A stretch of 8,964 nucleotides of DNA from Promicromonosporaceae bacterium (GTDB lineage Bacteria; Actinomycetota; Actinomycetes; Actinomycetales; Cellulomonadaceae). The stretch's first letter is position 1; every line of letters begins with the position of its first letter. The notes under the pieces were generated by a model. That model was not told where the DNA came from. It ran no database searches and saw only the letters and a program-made list of their open reading frames with translations. Of this stretch, positions 1 through 5,942 are shown piece by piece. Location: contig WQZL01000102.1 of assembly GCA_009780755.1 (NCBI GenBank), positions 1-8,964 of the forward strand, read 5' to 3'. The position numbers and the translations under genes are program-made.

Positions 1-331
1 GCATCCTCCCGGAGTGTTCCGAGGCCGCCAGCCGATCAATAACAAAGCCCCCCACCTCCTGGGCGCCGAAGCGCACCCGCACTCGCACCCCCGGTTGCGC
101 GCCGTCGCTCATTGTTTGGGGCACCAGGTAGTCGTACTCGCGGTCTAGGTGCATCGGTTGAAGATCGAGCAGCACGCGAGCCACCGGTAAGTTGGTGGCC
201 AGCTGCGGCAGGCCACGAGCCAGCCGAACGGCGCCGCTTTTGGGCGCCCCGATCTCCCCCAGTCCCGGCAACACCTCTTGTCCGCCGGTGTGTGCGGCGA
301 TGACCGGGTTAATCGCGGGCGGGTTAGACAT
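1..331 (-). CDS. priA: Primosomal protein N' (PriA), N-terminal fragment cut by the window edge
   Basis: The frame opens at ATG 331 and stays open for 110 codons to the window edge, so the gene continues to the left. After about 48 leader residues the chain enters the PriA N-terminal 3'-DNA-end-binding domain: residues about 49-71 read PVARVLLDLQPMHLDREYDY then LVP, and 81-100 read GVRVRVRFGAQEVGGFVIDR, the usual beta-barrel pattern of a PriA start. PriA binds stalled forks and D-loops and starts replisome reloading. The helicase part lies outside the window; known actinobacterial PriA homologues often lack intact helicase motifs, which cannot be checked here. The start lies 14 bp after the metK stop, with a GGTGAG ribosome binding site in that gap, so co-transcription with metK is likely. 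The metK-priA order is common in actinobacteria and supports the call. Confidence 0.88.
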   Translation of the reverse strand, partial: MSNPPAINPVIAAHTGGQEVLPGLGEIGAPKSGAVRLARGLPQLATNLPVARVLLDLQPMHLDREYDYLVPQTMSDGAQPGVRVRVRFGAQEVGGFVIDRLAASEHSGRM

Positions 332-345
332 GCGAACTCACCGGC

Positions 346-1527
346 TTAGACCGCCGCGCGCAGTGCCTCGAGGCGGTCGGTACGTTCCCAGGTAAAGCTC
401 TCCCGCCCGAAGTGGCCGTAGGTGGCGGTGGACAGGTAGATGGGGCGCAGCAGGTCAAGGTCGCCAATGATGGCCGCCGGGCGCAGATCGAACACGGCGT
501 CGATGGCCGCTTTGATTCGCTCTACCGGCACCGTCTCCGTGCCGAAGGTCTCCACGTACAGGCCGACGGGACGAGCCACGCCGATGGCGTAGGCGGCCTG
601 CACCTCGCAGCGCCTGGCCAACCCGGCAGCCACCACGTTTTTGGCCACCCAGCGCAGGGCGTATGCGGCCGAACGGTCCACCTTGGAGGGGTCTTTGCCG
701 GAGAACGCGCCACCGCCATGACGGGCCATGCCGCCGTAGGTGTCAACGATGATTTTGCGTCCGGTTAGCCCGGCGTCACCCTGCGGGCCACCAATCGTGA
801 AGTTACCGGTCGGGTTCACGAATAGGCGGTAACCCTCCGAGGGCAGGTCCACCTGCGCCAGCACCGGAGCGACCACACGCTTACGGATCAGCGCCGCCAG
901 AGCCTCCTGCATAACGCCCGGATTATGCTGGGTGGAAACCACCACGGTATCGACGCGCACGGGCTTATCGCCGTCGTAGGCGATGGTCACTTGGGTTTTG
1001 CCATCGGGACGCAGGCCGGGCACCTCCCCGGATCTACGCACAGCGGCCAGGCGCTCAGCCAAACGGTGGGCTACCCAGATCGGCAATGGCATCAGCTCTG
1101 GGGTGTCATCGCAGGCGTAGCCGAACATCAGACCCTGGTCACCGGCGCCCTGAGCGTCTAGGGGGTCAGCTTCCCCGCCGCGCTGCTCTGCGGCGGCATT
1201 CACCCCCTGGGCGATATCGGGCGACTGCTGCCCGATGGAGACCGAAACCCCGCAGGATCTGCCGTCAAAGCCAAGCTTGGATGACGTGTAACCGATGCGG
1301 TTGACCACATCACGGACGATGTGCGGAATCTCCACGTAGGCCGTGGTGGTGACCTCCCCCGCCAGGTGCACCAGCCCGGTGGTGACCATCGTCTCGACGG
1401 CCACGCGCGCCTTGGGGTCTTGCTCTAGGATCGCATCGAGTACGGCATCGGAGATCTGGTCGCAGATTTTGTCTGGGTGGCCCTCGGTCACGGACTCCGA
1501 GGTAAACAGGCGAAGGGTTTGTGTCAT
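346..1527 (-). CDS. metK: S-adenosylmethionine synthetase (methionine adenosyltransferase)
   Basis: This cytoplasmic enzyme makes S-adenosylmethionine, the main methyl donor, from ATP and methionine. At 393 aa it has normal family length and is complete. Visible hallmarks are the ATP-binding GHPDK at residues 16-20, the signature GAGDQGLMFGYA at 127-138, the DGKTQVT stretch at 175-181, STQH at 198-201, the GGPQGDAGLTGRKIIVDTYG run at 246-265, and the P-loop-like signature GGGAFSGKD at 271-279 followed by KVDRSAAY. ATG 1527 sits five residues before the conserved LFTSESVTEGHPDK block, the usual N-terminus. Only 9 bp separate it from the coaE stop; the sole Shine-Dalgarno-like bases (TAGG) overlap that stop codon, so translational coupling to coaE is likely. 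No SAM-riboswitch-like leader can exist in that gap. All key residues look intact. Confidence 0.98.
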   Translation of the reverse strand: MTQTLRLFTSESVTEGHPDKICDQISDAVLDAILEQDPKARVAVETMVTTGLVHLAGEVTTTAYVEIPHIVRDVVNRIGYTSSKLGFDGRSCGVSVSIGQQSPDIAQGVNAAAEQRGGEADPLDAQGAGDQGLMFGYACDDTPELMPLPIWVAHRLAERLAAVRRSGEVPGLRPDGKTQVTIAYDGDKPVRVDTVVVSTQHNPGVMQEALAALIRKRVVAPVLAQVDLPSEGYRLFVNPTGNFTIGGPQGDAGLTGRKIIVDTYGGMARHGGGAFSGKDPSKVDRSAAYALRWVAKNVVAAGLARRCEVQAAYAIGVARPVGLYVETFGTETVPVERIKAAIDAVFDLRPAAIIGDLDLLRPIYLSTATYGHFGRESFTWERTDRLEALRAAV

Positions 1528-1536
1528 TCCGCAAGC

Positions 1537-2148
1537 CTAGTTGGTGGCGCCGACAGTGAGCCAATGCTGCCACAGCTCGTCGATCAGGTGTAGCCGCTTG
1601 GCCAGCGGGCCAGTGGAATCTAGCACCACATCTGCCACGGCGAGCCGTTGCTCGTCGGTGGCCTGCGCGGCAATGCGGGCGTGCGCCTCCTCTTGCCCCA
1701 TCCCGCGCTCGGTCACCAGCCGCCGTAATCGAACCTCGGCGGGGGCGTGAACCACGAGAACCAGTCCGAAATCACCCGCTTGTCCGGTTTCGACCAACAG
1801 CGGGATGTCGTGAACCACCACGGCAGCGGGGTCGGCGGCGATGGCGGCGGCCTGTCGTTCAATAGCCAGGCGCCGCACCTCGGGGTGAATGATCTGTTCA
1901 AGAGCTTCGAGTTCGGCGTCGTCGTCAAATACCCTCTCCCCCAGTACGGTCCGGTTCAGCGCGCCATCATCGGCCAGGACTCCTCTGCCGAACCGCGCCA
2001 CCACATCAGCTAGGCCAGGCGAGCCGAGGGCTACCGCCTCGCGGGCCAGTTCGTCGTGATCGATCACAACGGCGCCTAGCTCAGCCAGCCGCCGCGCAGT
2101 GGTTGATTTCCCGGCGCCGATGCCACCGGTGAGCGCTATTCGAAGCAT
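1537..2148 (-). CDS. coaE: Dephospho-CoA kinase
   Basis: CoaE phosphorylates the 3'-hydroxyl of dephospho-CoA with ATP, the last step of coenzyme A synthesis. The 203-aa protein has the full P-loop kinase layout: Walker A GGIGAGKST at residues 8-16, the substrate-binding IDHDELAREAV at 29-39, the HPEVRR motif at 88-93, DIPLLVET at 114-121, and the C-terminal AAQATDEQRLAVADVVLDS at 160-178. It lacks the extra C-terminal UPF0157/GrpB-like domain found on mycobacterial CoaE, so it is the short form. ATG 2148 is preceded by GGGGAC in the 17-bp gap after the lipoprotein gene. Finding coaE just downstream of rpsA is normal for actinobacteria; having metK directly after it is less expected. It probably belongs to one transcription unit with the lipoprotein gene, metK and priA. 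Confidence 0.96.
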   Translation of the reverse strand: MLRIALTGGIGAGKSTTARRLAELGAVVIDHDELAREAVALGSPGLADVVARFGRGVLADDGALNRTVLGERVFDDDAELEALEQIIHPEVRRLAIERQAAAIAADPAAVVVHDIPLLVETGQAGDFGLVLVVHAPAEVRLRRLVTERGMGQEEAHARIAAQATDEQRLAVADVVLDSTGPLAKRLHLIDELWQHWLTVGATN

Positions 2149-2165
2149 GTCCCCAGCCTGCCAGC

Positions 2166-2438
2166 TCAGCCCGTCCGAAGATAGGTGAACATCATTGCGG
2201 GAAGCATCCGGTGGGCGTATGTTCGCTCCTCAATGAGCTGCTGGTCAGGAGCGGAGGTGGCAGGATCGACGCCGAAGAGCCGGAAACTGTCAAAGACGAT
2301 TCGTGCGGCGGTGGCCGCGTCCCCTCTCTCAACCCGTGGGGCTGCCTCGCTATCGGAGTCGCAGCCCACCAGGGAGAAGGCAAGGGCAACCGGGAGCGCA
2401 GCCAGGAAAAGACGGCGGGCGGCTGTGCGAAGCGACAT
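2166..2438 (-). CDS. Small putative lipoprotein of unknown function
   Basis: This 90-aa protein is not one I recognise. Its N-terminus is a clear lipoprotein signal: positively charged residues at 4-9 (RTAARR), a hydrophobic core at about 10-22, and a lipobox LVGC with the lipidated cysteine at 26, followed by a polar DSDSE linker. The mature part is only about 65 residues and ends in a short segment rich in Tyr, His, Met and Phe (roughly 70-90) with no repeat or known motif. ATG 2438 has a good ribosome binding site (AGAGGAA, 2448-2454, 9-nt spacing). The gene sits just after the rpsA terminator hairpin and 17 bp before coaE, so it probably leads the coaE-metK-priA unit. The signal peptide, ribosome binding site and snug fit between genes make it likely real. 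Role unknown; it is expected on the outer face of the membrane. Confidence 0.75.
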   Translation of the reverse strand: MSLRTAARRLFLAALPVALAFSLVGCDSDSEAAPRVERGDAATAARIVFDSFRLFGVDPATSAPDQQLIEERTYAHRMLPAMMFTYLRTG

Positions 2439-2447
2439 GCTTTTAGG

Positions 2448-2454
2448 TTCCTCT
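2448..2454 (-). promoter_or_regulatory. Ribosome binding site of the small lipoprotein gene
   Basis: On the minus strand this reads AGAGGAA, 9 nt before the ATG at 2438. It supports that start and the reality of the short gene. No convincing promoter is visible in the 32 bp between this gene's start and the terminator hairpin. Confidence 0.6.
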
Positions 2455-2470
2455 GTTGTGTTTCAAACGC

Positions 2471-2504
2471 GAGAGGCCCGGCGCTTACTGGCGCCGGGCC
2501 TCTC
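2471..2504 (-). terminator. Strong GC-rich hairpin, probable rpsA terminator
   Basis: Two perfect 14-bp arms (2471-2484 and 2491-2504, GAGAGGCCCGGCGC and its complement) enclose a 6-nt loop. On the minus strand the stem is followed by GCGTTTGAAAC, a weak T-tract; on the plus strand no T-run follows. This fits intrinsic termination of rpsA transcripts, as is usual in high-GC bacteria with poor U-tracts. It lies 122 nt beyond the rpsA stop and 32 bp before the lipoprotein start. Partial read-through into coaE-metK-priA is possible, since no clear separate promoter is seen. Confidence 0.8.
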
Positions 2505-2508
2505 AATG

Positions 2509-2535
2509 CGGTGGTTTCGACAAGCTCAATCACCG
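2509..2535. repeat. Imperfect hairpin, possible copy of a dispersed intergenic repeat
   Basis: CGGTGGTT (2509-2516) pairs with AATCACCG (2528-2535) apart from one G:T position, around the loop TCGACAAGCTC. The form GGTTTCGACAAGCTCAAYCACC resembles a short hairpin sequence that I recall recurring between genes in several high-GC Gram-positive genomes. This is recognition from memory, not a search. It lies in the 3' region of rpsA, just upstream of the terminator hairpin. Confidence 0.4.
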
Positions 2536-2601
2536 GGTGGGTTTTAGTTGCCGATGCTTAGCCGTTTCGCGACCTTCAACGGGCTGCCATCACCTCACTA
2601 A

Positions 2602-2617
2602 CGCGAGCAAGCTCGCG
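2602..2617. repeat. Short perfect inverted repeat after rpsA
   Basis: The 16 bases CGCGAGCAAGCTCGCG form 6-7 bp arms about a tiny centre, beginning 9 nt past the rpsA stop. On the minus strand it is followed by TTAGTGAGG, too poor in T for a good terminator. It may stabilise the 3' end of the transcript or be chance. Confidence 0.3.
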
Positions 2618-2626
2618 CCGTTCGGC

Positions 2627-4111
2627 TCAGTTGCCCGTGAGCTTCTCGCGGAGAGCGGCCAGGGCCTCGTCGGAGGCGAGGGTACCGGCGGCCTCATCGG
2701 CCGGAGCCGACGAGGAGTAGGACGAGGCCGAGTCGGCATCGTCGTCACCGCTTGCCGCATCGCCAGACTCGGCCGCCGAGGCGTCGGCGGCCGAAGCTGC
2801 CCGCACCTGCTCGCGGTGAGACTCCCAGCGGGAGTGGGCCTTGGCGTATTCCGCCTCCCACGCCTCGCGCTGCGCCTCGAAGCCTTCAAGCCACTCGTTG
2901 CTTTCGGGGTCGAAGCCCTCGGGGTACTTGTACTCGCCCTTCTCGTCGTACTCGGCGGCCATGCCGTACAGCGCGGGGTCGAAGTCCTCGGACTCCGGGT
3001 CCACACCCTCGTTGGCCTGCTTGAGCGACAGCGAGATACGGCGGCGCTCCAGGTCGATGTCGATGACCTTGACGAACACCTCCGAACCGACGGTGACAAC
3101 CTGCTCGGGCAGCTCGACGTGACGCACGGCCAGCTCCGAGATGTGCACCAGACCCTCGATGCCGTCCTCGACCCGCACGAACGCGCCGAACGGCACCAGC
3201 TTGGTGACCTTGCCGGGCACAACCTGGCCGATGGCGTGGGTGCGGGCGAAGGTCTGCCACGGGTCTTCCTGGGTGGCCTTCAGCGATAGAGAGACGCGTT
3301 CGCGGTCAAAGTCAACGTCAAGCACCTCGACGGTGACCTCGTCGCCCACGGTGACAACCTCGTTCGGGTGGTCAATGTGCTTCCACGACAGCTCGGAGAC
3401 GTGCACCAGGCCATCGACGCCGCCAAGATCGACGAAGGCGCCGAAGTTGACGATGGAGGAGACCACGCCGGGGCGCACCTGGCCTTTGCCGAGGGTTTGC
3501 AGGAAGTCGGTGCGGACGGCCGACTGCGTCTGCTCTAGGTAGGCGCGGCGTGAGAGCACCACGTTGTTGCGGTTCTTGTCCAGTTCGATGATCTTGGCTT
3601 CGATCTCCTTGCCGATGTACGGCCCCAGATCACGGACTCGACGCATCTCTACCAGCGAGGCGGGCAGGAAGCCGCGCAAACCGATGTCGAGGATGAGGCC
3701 ACCCTTGACCACCTCGATGACGGTGCCGGTGACGACGCCGTCTTCTTCCTTGACCTTTTCGATGGTGCCCCAGGCGCGCTCGTACTGGGCACGCTTCTTG
3801 GACAGGATCAGGCGGCCTTCCTTGTCTTCCTTGGTGATGACAAGAGCCTCAACGGTGTCGCCCATAGAGACCAGCTCGGAGGGGTCAACGTCGTGCTTGA
3901 TGGATAGCTCGCGCGAGGGGATGACACCCTCGGTCTTGTAGCCGATGTCGAGAAGAACCTCGTCGTGGTCGATCTTGACGACGATGCCTTCGACGATGTC
4001 GCCGTCCTTGAACTCCTTGATGGAGGCGTCAATGAGGGCGAGCAAGTCCTCCTGGGTGCCGATGTCGTTGACGGCTACCTGCGGGACGGACTTAGTGGTG
4101 AGGGAGGTCAT
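2627..4111 (-). CDS. rpsA: 30S ribosomal protein S1, four-domain actinobacterial form
   Basis: S1 binds mRNA on the 30S subunit and helps translation initiation. The 494-aa protein has four S1 RNA-binding domains at about residues 36-105, 122-190, 209-278 and 294-364; domains 3 and 4 carry the classic FGAFV...GLVHxSEL pattern (223-241 and 308-327). A long acidic tail (about 365-494) contains aromatic-rich EYKYPEGFDPESNEWLEGF and a Ser/Ala/Asp-rich stretch (about 440-475), ending in the conserved DEALAALREKLTGN. The frame is open to an ATG at 4177, but I place the start at ATG 4111: the MTSLTTKSVPQVAVNDIGT beginning is the standard actinobacterial S1 N-terminus, a GGAG lies 11 nt before it, and the 22 extra residues look non-coding. 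It appears monocistronic, with its own candidate promoter and a terminator at 2471-2504. Confidence 0.97.
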   Translation of the reverse strand: MTSLTTKSVPQVAVNDIGTQEDLLALIDASIKEFKDGDIVEGIVVKIDHDEVLLDIGYKTEGVIPSRELSIKHDVDPSELVSMGDTVEALVITKEDKEGRLILSKKRAQYERAWGTIEKVKEEDGVVTGTVIEVVKGGLILDIGLRGFLPASLVEMRRVRDLGPYIGKEIEAKIIELDKNRNNVVLSRRAYLEQTQSAVRTDFLQTLGKGQVRPGVVSSIVNFGAFVDLGGVDGLVHVSELSWKHIDHPNEVVTVGDEVTVEVLDVDFDRERVSLSLKATQEDPWQTFARTHAIGQVVPGKVTKLVPFGAFVRVEDGIEGLVHISELAVRHVELPEQVVTVGSEVFVKVIDIDLERRRISLSLKQANEGVDPESEDFDPALYGMAAEYDEKGEYKYPEGFDPESNEWLEGFEAQREAWEAEYAKAHSRWESHREQVRAASAADASAAESGDAASGDDDADSASSYSSSAPADEAAGTLASDEALAALREKLTGN

Positions 4112-4122
4112 GAAAGTTGTTG

Positions 4123-4126
4123 CTCC
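4123..4126 (-). promoter_or_regulatory. Ribosome binding site fixing the rpsA start
   Basis: GGAG on the minus strand, 11 nt before the ATG at 4111. The spacing is slightly long but this is the best match nearby, and no comparable site precedes the longer ATG at 4177. Confidence 0.5.
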
Positions 4127-4192
4127 GATGTGGACGGGTGGGTAGAACGGACAGGGCAGCGCGGGCGCCGAGGGCACACCACACCGCCCAAA

Positions 4193-4222
4193 ACCCTAGC
4201 CGATTAGGCGCCTTCTGGCCAG
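4193..4222 (-). promoter_or_regulatory. Candidate rpsA promoter
   Basis: On the minus strand, TAGGGT (4193-4198) matches the TANNNT form of an actinobacterial -10 element. CTGGCC (4217-4222), 18 bp upstream, is a poor -35. Initiation here would give a leader of roughly 75 nt. The -35 side is followed by a 10-bp palindrome at 4226-4235. Prediction by eye only. Confidence 0.35.
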
Positions 4223-4225
4223 TCG

Positions 4226-4235
4226 GTCAGCTGAC
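4226..4235. repeat. 10-bp perfect palindrome beside the candidate rpsA promoter
   Basis: GTCAGCTGAC reads the same on both strands and lies just upstream of the candidate -35 element. It could be a small operator, but a palindrome of this size also arises by chance. Confidence 0.3.
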
Positions 4236-4240
4236 TCTCG

Positions 4241-4310
4241 TCGAGGTCGGTAGTTTGCGTCGAGATCGGTCGCTCGGGTTACCGATCTCGACGCAAATGA
4301 CCGACCTCGA
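4241..4310. repeat. Large inverted repeat made of four TCGAGRTCGGT half-sites
   Basis: The arms 4241-4270 and 4281-4310 are complementary over 30 bp with two adjacent mismatches, around a 10-nt loop. Each arm holds two direct copies of an 11-mer: TCGAGGTCGGT (4241-4251) and TCGAGATCGGT (4260-4270) on one side, and their complements at 4281-4291 and 4300-4310 on the other. Both pairs are exactly 19 bp apart. It starts 18 bp after the mrpC stop and ends upstream of the candidate rpsA promoter. It may act as the mrp operon terminator, though no T-tract follows on the minus strand. Alternatively it is a mobile palindromic (REP-like) unit or a multi-site protein-binding element. Confidence 0.85.
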
Positions 4311-4328
4311 TGTTCCAAGCCCGGCACG

Positions 4329-4709
4329 CTAGATCACCTCCAGGTGGGTTTCTAGGGGTTTTTCGCCGGCCCGGATGGATTTGGCGGCGTCCCAGTCCAG
4401 GGTCTGGTGTTGGCGGTAGTGACCCAGGATTAGCACCAGGAATACCGTCTTGACGGCGACGCCGATCACCACTGAGGTAATCATCAGCGCTTGGGGCACT
4501 GGGTCGGCCGCTCCGGTCACGGTCTCGGCCAGCATGGGGGCCACGTAATCGGTGGCCGAACCCATCGTGACGAAGGCCAGAATCACGGCGGTGTTCATCA
4601 CGCCCACGGCAATCACGGTAATCATCATATTTTTGCGCAGCACCACACCTGCCAGGCCGATGAAAAACAGAACCACGGCGACGTTGGGGCCATTCAACCA
4701 ATCAAACAT
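4329..4709 (-). CDS. mrpC: Mrp-type cation/proton antiporter subunit C (MnhC/NuoK-like)
   Basis: MrpC is a small membrane subunit related to NuoK of complex I. The 126-aa protein has three predicted membrane segments at about residues 8-25, 29-50 and 73-96. The third carries the family motif DPVPQALMITSVVIGVAVKT (69-88), which is diagnostic. A charged cytoplasmic tail of about 28 residues follows. A GTG three bases earlier (4712) is possible, but AGGGAG lies too close to it; ATG 4709 has better spacing and overlaps the upstream stop as TGATG, which suggests translational coupling. It is the last gene of the antiporter operon and is followed by the large inverted repeat at 4241-4310. The corresponding Mbh subunit is MbhG. 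Confidence 0.9.
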   Translation of the reverse strand: MFDWLNGPNVAVVLFFIGLAGVVLRKNMMITVIAVGVMNTAVILAFVTMGSATDYVAPMLAETVTGAADPVPQALMITSVVIGVAVKTVFLVLILGHYRQHQTLDWDAAKSIRAGEKPLETHLEVI

Positions 4710-5632
4710 CACGACTCCCTCGCGAAATACAGGAACATGATGGAAAGTCCGCAGAATACCTTCAGGCCCAGCAGGCCGTTCATCGCCAGCATGAATGGCG
4801 CATAAGCCTCCGGCGCCTGCTGCCGCACCCCTAAGAAGATGTAGGCCGCCACGGAGAGCACAAAGACGACGAAGACAACCTTCTCCAAGGTCTCCAGCGC
4901 CTTGGTGTCACGACCCTGGCGCACCCCGCCCACCAGGTAGCGGCTCACCACCACGGCGGCTAGCAGGCCCGCCCCCTGGAATCCCCCGCCGGGGGTCAAG
5001 GGATCGCCCGTCACCAGGCCCAAGCCCAAAATCACTAGAATCGGGGTGAGAATCTGTAGGGCTTTGACGATTGTCGGGTGTCGCTCGGCAAGCAACCCAT
5101 AACCATCCACCGCCCGAGAATCGACGCCCCCCACCTCAATCAAGTGCGTCACCCCGATCACCGCGATCAGCAGCATTAGAGCCTCTAGCACGGTATCGAA
5201 GGCCCGGTAGTGCAGCAGGATGGAGGTGACCGGGTTCACTGTTCGCGGCGACTCTAGGTAAATCTCCATTACCGACTCGCGCAGCGCGCCCATCCCAGCG
5301 TCGGGCAGGCGAATGGTCAGCGCCAGTACCAACACACACACGCCCAGCATCAGCAGGTCCACCCCGATACGACGCAGTACCATCTGTCGGATGCCGGGCA
5401 CGGTCACGTCGCCGTAGTTGCGGATCGCCAAGATCAGCAACACGGTGCCGAGCGAGGATGCCACCACGGCCTCGGAGACGGCGACATCGGGGGCGTGATA
5501 CAGCAGGTAGACCAGCGATGCCCACAGGCCGAAGATGCTGGACGAGATGATCGCGTTTTTCAGATTCGATGCAAACACGGCCCGGATCGCAAAGACGATC
5601 AGGAAAATGAAGACGATCTGATCTAAGCCCAC
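4709..5632 (-). CDS. Fused Mrp subunit: MrpA C-terminal modules (DUF4040/MbhD and MbhE) plus MrpB
   Basis: This 307-aa membrane protein joins three modules that are separate proteins in archaeal Mbh complexes. Residues about 1-75 match the DUF4040/MbhD module, with APDVAVSEAVVASSLGTVLL at 47-66 including the conserved acidic site Glu54. Residues about 90-165 match MbhE, with TVNPVTSILLHYRAFDTVLE at 131-150. Residues about 186-305 are MrpB/MnhB, marked by TPILVILGLGLVTGDPLTPG and then GGFQGAGLLAA (196-226). In standard Mrp operons the first two form the C-terminal end of the large MrpA, and MrpB is a separate gene. Here they lack the MrpA antiporter part. The start is GTG 5632, one nt after the mrpG stop, with AAGGGGAG as ribosome binding site. 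Its stop overlaps the mrpC start. The protein likely forms the membrane link between the small subunits and the MrpD/MrpC side. Confidence 0.88.
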   Translation of the reverse strand: MGLDQIVFIFLIVFAIRAVFASNLKNAIISSSIFGLWASLVYLLYHAPDVAVSEAVVASSLGTVLLILAIRNYGDVTVPGIRQMVLRRIGVDLLMLGVCVLVLALTIRLPDAGMGALRESVMEIYLESPRTVNPVTSILLHYRAFDTVLEALMLLIAVIGVTHLIEVGGVDSRAVDGYGLLAERHPTIVKALQILTPILVILGLGLVTGDPLTPGGGFQGAGLLAAVVVSRYLVGGVRQGRDTKALETLEKVVFVVFVLSVAAYIFLGVRQQAPEAYAPFMLAMNGLLGLKVFCGLSIMFLYFARES

Positions 5633-5633
5633 G

Positions 5634-5942
5634 TCACTCCCCTTCCTGATCCGGCGGCAACTCCTGGTAAGACTTGCGACGTCCGGCAGCTAAGGCGCTG
5701 GTGACGATGGGGTTGACCAACAGCACGATGGCGCAGATCAGTATCGCCTTAGCGGTCAGCCAGGTGAAGCCAGAGCGAATCGCGGCACCTAGCACGATCA
5801 ATATCAGAGCAACGGTATCGATCTTGGAACCGGCGAGCAGACGCATATTGAACCGACGGAAGCGGAACACGCCAATCAGCCCGATCACCACGAGGGCGGC
5901 ACCCAGGCCGATCACGATATTGCCGAAAAGGTAATTAGTCAT
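5634..5942 (-). CDS. mrpG: Mrp-type antiporter subunit G
   Basis: MrpG is a small three-helix subunit of the Mrp complex, equivalent to MbhC. The 102-aa protein has membrane segments at about residues 6-25, 43-57 and 62-87, and a short charged tail. The family core lies at 21-56, GLIGVFRFRRFNMRLLAGSK followed by IDTVALILIVLGAAIR. The usual Pro-Asp and His of the G-subunit core (R-P-D-x-Y-x-R-x-H) are not kept, so it is a diverged member. The frame extends upstream to an ATG at 6011, but ATG 5942 is preferred: the membrane helix begins right after it, GGGGCG precedes it, and the longer version would run deep into mrpF. It overlaps the end of mrpF by 8 nt. Identification rests on the core, size and place in the operon. 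Confidence 0.88.
   Translation of the reverse strand: MTNYLFGNIVIGLGAALVVIGLIGVFRFRRFNMRLLAGSKIDTVALILIVLGAAIRSGFTWLTAKAILICAIVLLVNPIVTSALAAGRRKSYQELPPDQEGE

Noticed and set aside
1528..1536. A SAM-type riboswitch or separate promoter before metK
   Set aside because: Only 9 bp separate coaE and metK, and no structured leader is seen in the coaE coding region.
2456..3289. A 277-codon open frame on the plus strand opposite rpsA
   Set aside because: It runs antisense to the well-conserved S1 gene, its protein has no recognisable motif, and long antisense frames are common opposite GC-rich genes.
4112..4177. Longer rpsA start at ATG 4177
   Set aside because: The extra 22 residues are Pro/Cys-rich and unlike S1; the MTSLTTKSVPQ start is the family norm and has a nearby GGAG.
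4241..4310. CRISPR repeat or tRNA-like fold
   Set aside because: There is one palindromic unit, not an array with unique spacers, and it cannot form a cloverleaf with acceptor and anticodon arms.
4279..4701. A 140-codon minus-strand frame overlapping mrpC
   Set aside because: It is in a different frame from mrpC, which has clear family motifs, and its product is an Arg/Gly/Asp-rich shadow.
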